Assembly (NCBI RefSeq): GCF_019654955.1
Contig: NZ_BPEV01000027.1
Coordinates: 1-64,000 of the forward strand
Source of the DNA: Shewanella sp. KT0246
GTDB lineage: Bacteria; Pseudomonadota; Gammaproteobacteria; Enterobacterales; Shewanellaceae
DNA length: 64,000 nucleotides
Reading direction: 5' to 3'
How positions within the stretch are numbered: position 1 is the stretch's first letter; each line of letters starts with the position of its first letter. Positions 38,217 through 45,179 of this stretch are shown one piece after another. The notes under the pieces are model-generated. The model had not been told where the DNA came from, did no database searches, and saw only the letters and a program-made list of their open reading frames with translations. Position numbers and translations under genes: made by a program.

Positions 38217-38238
38217 GGCTACTTCGGTAGCTTTTTTT
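38217..38238 (+). terminator. Terminator with UUCG tetraloop
   Basis: GGCTAC-TTCG-GTAGCT followed by seven T. It ends the unit holding the 82-residue gene. The rest of 38090-38421 carries no gene but includes the shared block at 38284-38314. Confidence 0.85.
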
Positions 38239-38283
38239 ATGTCTGCAATTTAGTAACTACAGCGTAAATACATCACTAATGCT

Positions 38284-38314
38284 CACTATAAACGCCAGTA
38301 AAGCTTAGTGAACC
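38284..38314 (+). promoter_or_regulatory. Shared upstream block, copy A
   Basis: CACTATA...CCAGTAAAGCTTAGTGAACC, 138 nt before the start of the small periplasmic protein. Similar blocks stand at 41371-41400 and 42896-42926 at nearly the same distance (154 and 142 nt) before two other exported-protein genes. The alignment was done by eye. It may be a promoter, an operator or a duplicated leader. Confidence 0.5.
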
Positions 38315-38421
38315 TTCGTTTAATAACATACCCACATCGAGTCACCACCTACTGGTAGAAAAAATCAATCCAAGTGGAAAACTCCTTATCAATACCGACT
38401 TTAACTTACTAAGGAAACATC

Positions 38422-38811
38422 ATGAAAAAATTAATAGCGACTATCGCATTCACCTTAACCCTAACAGTAGCGCCAACAATTCAAGCTGATGTACTGGCTC
38501 CTATTTCTAGTACATATGGTCACGTTAAAGCTTCATTGAATTTTGATATGACGCATACCGAAAACTTTAAGGCTTCAAATGGTCTTGAAATCAAAATCCA
38601 CGCTTCAAAAAGCGACGACAACCGAGTGTTGGTGATGGATTCAAGCTGGTCTCCTTTTGCTTACCTTACCAGTGGTATTACTGAAACAAACGCTAAAGAA
38701 GCTGCAATGGAATATGCAAACACAAAAAGCATCGATGTTCAGCTAAGTAACCCTGAGGAGTACCACCACAACGGCTCTTACGGCTACGCATTCAACGTCG
38801 AAACTAAATAA
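38422..38811 (+). CDS. Hypothetical periplasmic protein
   Basis: The 129-residue product has a clear signal peptide (MKKLIATIAFTLTLTVAPTIQA, cleavage before DVLAP). The mature part is about 107 residues, mixed alpha/beta, with one helix near the end (NAKEAAMEYANT) and no cysteine. No family is recognised. It has AAGGAAAC before the ATG and is followed after 50 bp by a beta-barrel gene, so the two are probably co-transcribed. Confidence 0.75.
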   Translation: MKKLIATIAFTLTLTVAPTIQADVLAPISSTYGHVKASLNFDMTHTENFKASNGLEIKIHASKSDDNRVLVMDSSWSPFAYLTSGITETNAKEAAMEYANTKSIDVQLSNPEEYHHNGSYGYAFNVETK

Positions 38812-38861
38812 CATTAAACAACTAATGGGCCAAGCCCTCACTAACTCGAGAGAGAAATACA

Positions 38862-39686
38862 ATGAAAACATCTGTAATCGCTTTATCAATCGCCTCTTTA
38901 TTTGCTGGTTCTGCAATAGCTTCAACAACGGTTGATGTATATACAGAACATGCTGACTCAAAGAACCACGTTCAAAGCCTTAAATTAGGTCATCAATTTG
39001 ATTTTGGAACTGGATTATCGATTGAAGCAAAAACTGATAAATCATTTGAACTTGGTCTTGAGCATCAGTTCTTTATCACTGACGGTTTCTACGTCACTCC
39101 AAGCGCTAAATATCTGTACAACAAATCAGACAACTTCCATGCAGAACGTGATGGAACATTCACTATTGATGATGTAATTCCAGGTGGTAGTGGGACACGT
39201 GAAGTCACTGGTTATCAAACTTTCGATACTATGGGTGAAGGCTCAGATGTAGCAATGTTTGGACTTGAAGCTGGTTATAGCTTTGATTTCGGCTTATTTG
39301 CAAGTGCTCGCTACCGCATGGAATATGCACAAGAAAACACAGGTTTCAAAGTTCAAATCGTTGAAACAATGGATGGTGGTTCAAATGTAGTTGACCAGTT
39401 TGAATTGTCATCTCAAAGCAAAATTGCTCGAACTGATTTAACAGTTGGTTATAACTTTGAATTGGTTTCACTAAAAGCAACTGCTATTCACGAAAGTGAA
39501 AAGAACAAAGATTTGGCAAACCTTTACAAAGGCATCGGTGCTAAATCTTCTGATTGGTCCTCTGAAGTTCGAGCAACATTCAATGGCTTAGATATTGTTA
39601 AGCCATATGTTCAATACACAGGTAAAAAGCTATATAGCGGCCTTAATGACGAAGCTATTCGTGTAGGTATTACCGCAACATTCTAA
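38862..39686 (+). CDS. Outer-membrane beta-barrel protein, porin-like
   Basis: A 274-residue protein with a signal peptide (MKTSVIALSIASLFAGSAIAS) and a mature part made of alternating amphipathic strands. It ends in GITATF with the terminal phenylalanine that BAM recognises. About ten to twelve strands can be counted, resembling small porins such as the KdgM/oligogalacturonate-porin type, but I cannot assign a subfamily. The predicted location is the outer membrane. It is preceded by CGAGAGAGAAA and followed by the TTGCCAAGGACGGCAA hairpin and a PAP2 gene. Confidence 0.78.
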   Translation: MKTSVIALSIASLFAGSAIASTTVDVYTEHADSKNHVQSLKLGHQFDFGTGLSIEAKTDKSFELGLEHQFFITDGFYVTPSAKYLYNKSDNFHAERDGTFTIDDVIPGGSGTREVTGYQTFDTMGEGSDVAMFGLEAGYSFDFGLFASARYRMEYAQENTGFKVQIVETMDGGSNVVDQFELSSQSKIARTDLTVGYNFELVSLKATAIHESEKNKDLANLYKGIGAKSSDWSSEVRATFNGLDIVKPYVQYTGKKLYSGLNDEAIRVGITATF

Positions 39687-39694
39687 GTTCTCTC

Positions 39695-39710
39695 TTGCCA
39701 AGGACGGCAA
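39695..39710 (+). promoter_or_regulatory. GGA-loop hairpin before the PAP2 gene
   Basis: TTGCC-AAGGAC-GGCAA is a perfect 5-bp stem with a hexaloop containing GGA, 19 nt before the PAP2 ATG at 39729. This is the shape of a CsrA/RsmA site, and the ribosome site GAGG follows closely. Regulation by CsrA is inferred. Confidence 0.4.
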
Positions 39711-39728
39711 ATCCTTCTTGAGGTAATG

Positions 39729-40265
39729 ATGAAAAAACTACTATTAGCTTTACCACTTTTATTTTCAGTTAACGCAAATGCAGAAAGCATCCATAGTGAT
39801 TTAAGAACTTATGGTGATGTAGCTCAAGTTGCTATTCCACTAACAGGCTTTTTCGTTGCTTGGATGAAAGACGATACTGAAGGAATGTGGCAATTAGGTA
39901 AAACGGTTGTTTATACACAAGCAATCACTGAAGCAACTAAATATGTTACTGATGTTACTCGTCCTTGTGGTGGTGAACGTAGTTTTCCAAGTGGTCATAC
40001 ATCTGCCGCCTTCAGTGGCGCTGCTTTTTTGGATCACAGATATGGATTTAAATACGGCTTACCCGCATACATTGCAGCGACTGGAGTAGCCTATTCAAGA
40101 GTCAAAGCGAATAAACACTGGAACACTGACGTCATTGCTGGTGCGTGTTTAGCCTATACAGTGAGTTATTTTGTGACAAGTCGATATCGAGACCCTAACT
40201 TGACCATTGCACCGGTGTTAATAGGCAAAGATGCCCAGGGCATAAAAATCAGTTATACCTTTTAA
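39729..40265 (+). CDS. PAP2 superfamily phosphatase with signal peptide
   Basis: About 178 residues. All three phosphatase motifs are intact: KYVTDVTRP (KxxxxxxRP), SFPSGHT (PSGH) and SRVKANKHWNTD (SRxxxxxHxxxD). It begins with a cleavable signal peptide (LLLALPLLFSVNANA) and ends after the last membrane segment with a strand-like tail finishing ISYTF, resembling an outer-membrane beta-signal. Such enzymes dephosphorylate lipid phosphates or pyrophosphates on the periplasmic side. The second ATG (39729) is preferred because GAGG lies 5 nt upstream. It probably forms an operon with the barrel gene. Confidence 0.88.
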   Translation: MKKLLLALPLLFSVNANAESIHSDLRTYGDVAQVAIPLTGFFVAWMKDDTEGMWQLGKTVVYTQAITEATKYVTDVTRPCGGERSFPSGHTSAAFSGAAFLDHRYGFKYGLPAYIAATGVAYSRVKANKHWNTDVIAGACLAYTVSYFVTSRYRDPNLTIAPVLIGKDAQGIKISYTF

Positions 40266-40485
40266 TGCCTTTAACACCTATCACTGAAGTCAGATATCTT
40301 ACATCCCAAAAAGTATTGACGTTTATTACACATTACCTGTTAACGCAGAGGAAATTAGCTCTTGAACTGTTTTAAGTAGATTGTTTTTATTAAAGAATGC
40401 GTATTTATCGCAAAGCCTGTATTACTCAGGTAATATCAATTTACAGCAATCCTTTAATTAACCAACTTTTATACGAGCTAATAAT

Positions 40486-41124
40486 ATGGATGATTCAGCT
40501 AAATTAGAGTTTGCAAGCCTAATAACAGATCAAACGAAACTACTAGAGTTAATTGCACAAGTCCCTCATCAAGCCCTAAAACAATATCCAGCTTTACAAA
40601 AATACCTCGTCATCCAATCAGAACGTAATAAAGAATTACAACGAGCAATTAAAAATGGTGATTTCACCGAACAAGAGTGGAACTTATCTTTATACCGTTT
40701 GCTAGACAACTTAGGGTATGAGATGGTTCAGACCATTGATACGACGATTTTGTCTAATCGTGTTATTCACTTGGTGGGCGCTGATATCCATTCAATAGAA
40801 ACCTTGTCCATCCAAGATATTGGCTCAGAAGTACTTTCAGAAATTTTGATTAAGATGGCAAACAGTGTCATTGATACAACTAAGGTTAAGGTCATCAAAT
40901 ACCCTTGGTTAGCTGAGAAAGGTAGAATTGATTTCGGATTTTACGCACAGCTGGATAAAGTTTATGCTGCATGGGTTGATGGCTTTACTTCACATTACAA
41001 ACTCAATATGTGGTGCGAAAGTAATATTGGGACTAGAGCACCACAATCGTGCATAAAGTTTTTCAAAGAACATGGTAATCCATCCGAGATCAAAGAATGG
41101 CTAGAGTGGAAATCAACCCGATAA
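40486..41124 (+). CDS. Hypothetical cytosolic protein
   Basis: A 212-residue protein with no signal peptide, membrane helix or recognised motif. It has an N-terminal helical half (TDQTKLLELIAQVPHQALKQYPALQKYLVIQSERNKEL reads as helices) and a mixed C-terminal half. ATG 40486 has no strong ribosome site. A good terminator follows. It lacks the leader features of its exported neighbours, so it may be an independent insertion. Function unknown. Confidence 0.6.
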   Translation: MDDSAKLEFASLITDQTKLLELIAQVPHQALKQYPALQKYLVIQSERNKELQRAIKNGDFTEQEWNLSLYRLLDNLGYEMVQTIDTTILSNRVIHLVGADIHSIETLSIQDIGSEVLSEILIKMANSVIDTTKVKVIKYPWLAEKGRIDFGFYAQLDKVYAAWVDGFTSHYKLNMWCESNIGTRAPQSCIKFFKEHGNPSEIKEWLEWKSTR

Positions 41125-41172
41125 ATTAACACTCAAACAAAACCCTATTCATCTATAAACTTATCCTAAAGT

Positions 41173-41198
41173 GGCGACGAATTAAGTCGCCTTTTTCT
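41173..41198 (+). terminator. Terminator of the 212-residue hypothetical gene
   Basis: The stem GGCGAC/GTCGCC with a 7-nt loop is followed by TTTTTCTT. Confidence 0.82.
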
Positions 41199-41370
41199 TG
41201 TTCAGTAGAATGAAACGTTATACAGCGCGATAAAACTTGAATGTCGAACCAAATATCAAAATACCAATTCAATTTATTGGTGAGCGTTAGCTGACGTTTA
41301 AAACATTTAAGCTTTTTATCACTTCCATTCATTTATTACTTCATTTCACTACTCACTTCATTTTAATAAT

Positions 41371-41400
41371 CACTATAGCTAACAGTGATGCTTAGTAACG
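41371..41400 (+). promoter_or_regulatory. Shared upstream block, copy B
   Basis: CACTATA...ACAGTGATGCTTAGTAAC, 154 nt before the serine hydrolase start. It aligns by eye with copies A and C. The rest of 41125-41524 carries the terminator above and a short ORF at 41415-41528. Confidence 0.48.
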
Positions 41401-41414
41401 AGCAAATTGGCAAT

Positions 41415-41528
41415 ATGAACCCAAGACGAAATATTGACTACCAACATCATCCTTTGAAGCAAATTACAGAAAACTTAACTAAGTTTGATGGCATTGCCAA
41501 AGACGGTTTACTACTGAGGTTACTATGA
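41415..41528 (+). CDS. Possible 37-residue leader ORF coupled to the serine hydrolase
   Basis: ATG 41415 opens a 37-codon frame (MNPRRNIDYQHHPLK...) whose TGA overlaps the serine hydrolase start (ATGA), which could couple their translation. It includes the TTGCCAAAGACGG repeat in its 3' half. No strong ribosome site is seen before it and the peptide is unrecognised, so it may be chance. Confidence 0.25.
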   Translation: MNPRRNIDYQHHPLKQITENLTKFDGIAKDGLLLRLL

Positions 41529-42841
41529 CAAAAACACTAATGGCTTTACCAATGCTTGTGGCTCTGAATGTTAATGCGGCAGAATTTCAAAGCCGTGACG
41601 AAGCATTTGTTGATAATGCCGCTCACCATGCGATTACGGTTGAGAATTGGGATCAAGGTGAAAATGCGGCATCTACTTTCACTAATGCGTATAAGTTTAC
41701 TCACTCTTATAAATTGAACACTCAGGGCAACCATGAAGATTTAGGTACGGGTCAGATGAACTTCGACAACATATTTGTGGATGATGTTGATGGACAAATT
41801 AGCCTCAATACATTTTTACGTGATCGCGTTAAAAATCACTCAATGGTAGTGCTTAAAAATGGTCAACTAGTACACGAACACTACTGGAACAATATGAATG
41901 AAAATACGATCCACCTTGATATGTCAGTTACAAAGTCATTCACTTCGATGGCGGCTCAAATTGCTGTTGCGAATGGTCAATTGGACATGTCAAAACGGGT
42001 TATCGAATATCTACCTGAACTAAAAGGCACAGCTTGGGAAACTGCAACAGTTCAAGAAGTTTCAGATATGAGAACTTCAGTCGTCATCAATACACCGCCT
42101 CACTTTTCATGGGACCCAAGAATGACAACGGCGCAGAGTTATAATTCTCTTGAAGGTGTAAAAACTTATCCAAATGGCATTAATGATTACTTTCAGTTAG
42201 TAACTAAATTTAAAGGTTCTATGGGTGAAAAATACACTTACCAGTGTGTCAACACAGAAGTCCTCGGTAAAGTTGTTGAGGTAGCGACTGGTGAAAACCT
42301 TGCCAGTAACTTAGAAAGACTGTGGCAAAAAGTAGGAGCTAAAAACGATGTTTATTTGATGGCTGGACATGCTGGTGATGCAATGGCTTCAGGCGGTATG
42401 AATGCATCAACAAAAGATTTAGCACGAATTGGCAAGATGATTATCAATGATGGTAAAAACTATAGTGGTGAACAAGTTTTACCTAAAGCATTTATTGATA
42501 GTTTAATGAGTGGTAATGATGAAGTTCGTGCTGCTTGGAAGTTAAGCAAAGAAAGTGCGTTGGCTGACGGATGGTATAAAGATCAGTTCCGAGTTCTTAA
42601 TATCGGCGAACACAAAATCTTAGCGATGGTAGGTATTCATGGACAAGTTCTCGCAATGGATTTTGATACTGATACTGTGATTGCAATGAATGGTGGCTAT
42701 CCAATCTCAGAAACACCAAGAATGGCGATTTCAATTTTCTACAAAACAATTCCAGCCATCATCGAAGCATTAACTGAGCAACCTATTGGTACTTATTTAG
42801 ATGAAAACGGTGAAGTCGTTATTGTTGGTGAAAGCAATTAA
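41525..42841 (+). CDS. Exported serine hydrolase, class C beta-lactamase-like family
   Basis: The 438-residue protein has a signal peptide (MTKTLMALPMLVALNVNAAEF). The beta-lactamase-fold catalytic site follows: SVTK (SxxK nucleophile/lysine in MSVTKSFTS) and YTYQCVNTEVLG as the tyrosine motif. The latter is the form seen in NylB-like 6-aminohexanoate-oligomer hydrolases and related esterases rather than true AmpC (YxN). A late GIHGQ replaces the usual KTG-like motif. The substrate is unknown (ester or amide). Ribosome site CTGAGG. It is preceded by the repeated block shared with neighbouring exported-protein genes. Confidence 0.86.
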   Translation: MTKTLMALPMLVALNVNAAEFQSRDEAFVDNAAHHAITVENWDQGENAASTFTNAYKFTHSYKLNTQGNHEDLGTGQMNFDNIFVDDVDGQISLNTFLRDRVKNHSMVVLKNGQLVHEHYWNNMNENTIHLDMSVTKSFTSMAAQIAVANGQLDMSKRVIEYLPELKGTAWETATVQEVSDMRTSVVINTPPHFSWDPRMTTAQSYNSLEGVKTYPNGINDYFQLVTKFKGSMGEKYTYQCVNTEVLGKVVEVATGENLASNLERLWQKVGAKNDVYLMAGHAGDAMASGGMNASTKDLARIGKMIINDGKNYSGEQVLPKAFIDSLMSGNDEVRAAWKLSKESALADGWYKDQFRVLNIGEHKILAMVGIHGQVLAMDFDTDTVIAMNGGYPISETPRMAISIFYKTIPAIIEALTEQPIGTYLDENGEVVIVGESN

Positions 42842-42855
42842 TTTATCCTCAAACT

Positions 42856-42884
42856 AAAGGCTACCAACTTGGTAGCCTTTTTTA
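42856..42884 (+). terminator. Terminator of the serine hydrolase gene
   Basis: AAAGGCTACC/GGTAGCCTTT with a 5-nt loop and a T-tract. Confidence 0.92.
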
Positions 42885-42895
42885 TCTCTAGATTT

Positions 42896-42926
42896 CACTA
42901 AACATTCCACAAAAGCCTAGTAAACC
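42896..42926 (+). promoter_or_regulatory. Shared upstream block, copy C
   Basis: CACTAAACATTCCACAAAAG followed by CCTAGTAAACC, 142 nt before the second barrel gene. It aligns with copy A over about 30 bases with one gap, and the similarity extends weakly downstream (ATAACCACAACG against ATACCCACATCG). Confidence 0.48.
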
Positions 42927-43037
42927 CCATCGTACTACTATAACCACAACGTATACCCCCCCTTGTAAACCATATTGGCGATCTAGGCGAACCTTACGAT
43001 AAACATTTAATTTACAACAAAATTTAGAGAGAAAGTC

Positions 43038-43832
43038 ATGAAAAAGACATTGCTTACCTTATCAATCGCTTCCCTGTTTACTGGGTGTGTTGCAGCCACC
43101 GAGCTGCCCACTAAAGAAAAGGTTTCACCCAGTGATTTAACTCAAGTTAATTCGTTTGTGAGTGGATCATTGAACAATAACAAAGAAATAACTTTAATGG
43201 GTGGTGTTGCGGGTCAATATTCTGCTGGCAATGGCTTCTTGAGCTTAGTTGAACACAAATCAGCGACCACCCATGAGAATAATCGTTTAGCTCAAGATAC
43301 TCGAGTCCGATATTTTCAAGTGTTCGATACTAACTTCATGTCCACTGAGCAGATTGGTTACAGCGTTGATTACATGAAATCTTGGAAAATGGACACAGAA
43401 GCTGTTGGATCAGACACCCTAGCATTGGGGGTAATAAGCAAATATACACTAACCGACTCATTATCAGTATACCCTAACGTTGCTTATGTCATCGGTAAAG
43501 CTAAGGGGAGCACAGGTCAACAAAGTGATGTTAAAGGATTCCAGACTAACTTATTTGCAAGTTATGCCATCAACGATTCAAGCTATATACTGCTGCAACC
43601 TCAATTTCAGCAGGTTAAATTATCGTCAAATACACAAAGTACATCAGCTGACGTTAACACTTTTAAGATAAAAACGGGCTTTGGCACTTCTATGGATGAA
43701 ATTGGAAAATGGTGGCTGGAAGTTTCCCATACCTACACTGAAAATAATGCTGCAATAAAGTATGTTGACCAAAAAATAACTGGCATAAATAAAGATCATT
43801 TTTTTGATGTCATAGTTTCATACTATTTCTGA
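43038..43832 (+). CDS. Outer-membrane beta-barrel protein, second copy type
   Basis: A 264-residue exported protein. The leader MKKTLLTLSIASLFTGCVAA resembles that of the barrel at 38862. It contains FTGC, a weak lipobox, so it could be a lipoprotein or be cleaved at CVAA-TE by ordinary signal peptidase. The mature part is strand-rich and ends in VIVSYYF with a terminal phenylalanine, indicating outer-membrane insertion. Beyond leader and architecture, sequence identity with the first barrel is low. AGAGAGAAA precedes the ATG, as in the first barrel gene. Confidence 0.75.
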   Translation: MKKTLLTLSIASLFTGCVAATELPTKEKVSPSDLTQVNSFVSGSLNNNKEITLMGGVAGQYSAGNGFLSLVEHKSATTHENNRLAQDTRVRYFQVFDTNFMSTEQIGYSVDYMKSWKMDTEAVGSDTLALGVISKYTLTDSLSVYPNVAYVIGKAKGSTGQQSDVKGFQTNLFASYAINDSSYILLQPQFQQVKLSSNTQSTSADVNTFKIKTGFGTSMDEIGKWWLEVSHTYTENNAAIKYVDQKITGINKDHFFDVIVSYYF

Positions 43833-43851
43833 ACACGAGTTCTAATTATTA

Positions 43852-43880
43852 TGCCAAGGATGGTAAATGCTAACGCATTT
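43852..43880 (+). promoter_or_regulatory. Two adjacent hairpins, third copy of the TGCCAARGAYGG element
   Basis: TGCC-AAGGAT-GGTA (hexaloop with GGA) is followed at once by AAATGC-TAAC-GCATTT. They lie 20 bp after the second barrel gene, the same position as the hairpin after the first barrel gene. In frame with ATG 43851 the sequence reads VNANAFAAN, reminiscent of the signal-peptide end VNANAES of the PAP2 protein. This may be the relic of a lost exported-protein gene. Confidence 0.4.
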
Positions 43881-44106
43881 GCAGCGAACAAAATAAGTAT
43901 AAATACTCTCTTTAGGACTTACATAAGTTATCACCCATTTTTAGCGGCAATCAGCTTGTAAAGAGACAAATCAACACCAATTCGCCAGCAATTATAATAC
44001 CGCAAAATTAATTAGCCTGTTTTTGGTTAATTCACGAGCATATTGATTGTTTTTTACATAAAAATGCCTTTAGATGATGACAGCATTCATCAATAAAGAG
44101 CAATCA

Positions 44107-44853
44107 ATGAAAAATATTATCTGCGATATCGATGGCGTTTTACTGCACGACAATAAACTGATCCCTGGAAGTGATAAATTTATCCACAGAGTGCTCGAGC
44201 AAGGCAATCCTCTGGTGATTCTGACCAACTACCCTGTTCAAACTGGCAAAGATTTACAAAACCGCCTTGGTGCTGCAGGCATTAATGTTCCTGAAACCTG
44301 TTTTTACACATCAGCAATGGCTACAGCGGACTTTTTAAAGCACCAAAAAGGCAGTAAAGCATACGTTATTGGTGAAGGCGCCCTGACTCACGAGCTTTAC
44401 AACGCTGGCTTTACGATTACTGATATTAATCCTGACTTTGTGATTGTTGGTGAGACTCGCTCATTTAACTGGGACATGATCCACAAAGCCTCCCGTTTTA
44501 TCGCTGATGGTGCTCGCTTTATTGCTACAAACCCCGATACTCATGGTCCAGCGTACAGTCCTGCTTGTGGCGCCTTATGCTCACCTATCGAACGCATTAC
44601 CGGTAAAAAGCCATTTTATGTGGGCAAACCAAGCTCATGGATAATACGCTCGGCGCTAAACCACATTAAAGGCCATTCAGAAAATACCGTCATTATTGGC
44701 GATAACATGCGCACCGATATATTGGCAGGTTTTCAAGCGGGTCTTGAAACGATTCTAGTCACCAGTGGTGTCAGCCAAATGGCTGATATCGATAAAGAAC
44801 CGTTCAGACCTAATCATGTATTTAAATGTGCTGGCGATATCGATGTCGTATAA
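44107..44853 (+). CDS. nagD: HAD-IIA family phosphatase, NagD-like
   Basis: This 248-residue cytosolic HAD hydrolase has motif I ICDIDGVLLHDN, motif II ILTNYP, the C2-type cap and a late GDNMRTDILAGFQAGLETILVTSG (motif IV). NagD dephosphorylates nucleoside monophosphates such as UMP in E. coli; length and GRPSSW-like KPSSW fit. The start at 44107 has AAAGAG 7 nt upstream; an in-frame ATG at 44074 adds 11 atypical residues. It is not next to nag genes here. Confidence 0.86.
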   Translation: MKNIICDIDGVLLHDNKLIPGSDKFIHRVLEQGNPLVILTNYPVQTGKDLQNRLGAAGINVPETCFYTSAMATADFLKHQKGSKAYVIGEGALTHELYNAGFTITDINPDFVIVGETRSFNWDMIHKASRFIADGARFIATNPDTHGPAYSPACGALCSPIERITGKKPFYVGKPSSWIIRSALNHIKGHSENTVIIGDNMRTDILAGFQAGLETILVTSGVSQMADIDKEPFRPNHVFKCAGDIDVV

Positions 44854-44903
44854 GTTTAAATCCTTAACCATGCTAAAGACTCAATCTTGTCTTATTTAAG
44901 TTT

Positions 44904-44944
44904 ACAGAGCATTCGGTGATAACAGTCTCACTGTAATGCTCTGT
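44904..44944. other. Strong 41-nt hairpin downstream of nagD
   Basis: A perfect 10-bp outer stem, ACAGAGCATT/AATGCTCTGT, has an inner GGTGA/TCACT pairing, with no T-tract on either side. It may be a Rho-independent-like terminator without a T run, or a 3'-end stabiliser. The remaining 44945-45179 shows no gene and is assumed to hold the peptidase promoter. Confidence 0.6.
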
Positions 44945-45179
44945 CAAACCACTATAATTTAGATTAATCTGCTACACATCCATTCGGTTAACATTAGGTA
45001 ACATAATTTCAGGCTTGGACACTTGTTTGAGATATTTGCTTGATTCATTATGCCTTCATAGTAATAACCCTTGTGTGCCTGAACCGTGAATTCACTGAAA
45101 GAAGTTCACCTATGAAATCGTTACGTTATTTTCTAAATTCTGGCCCCTATATCATCTAAAAATAACAATAGGATTACCT

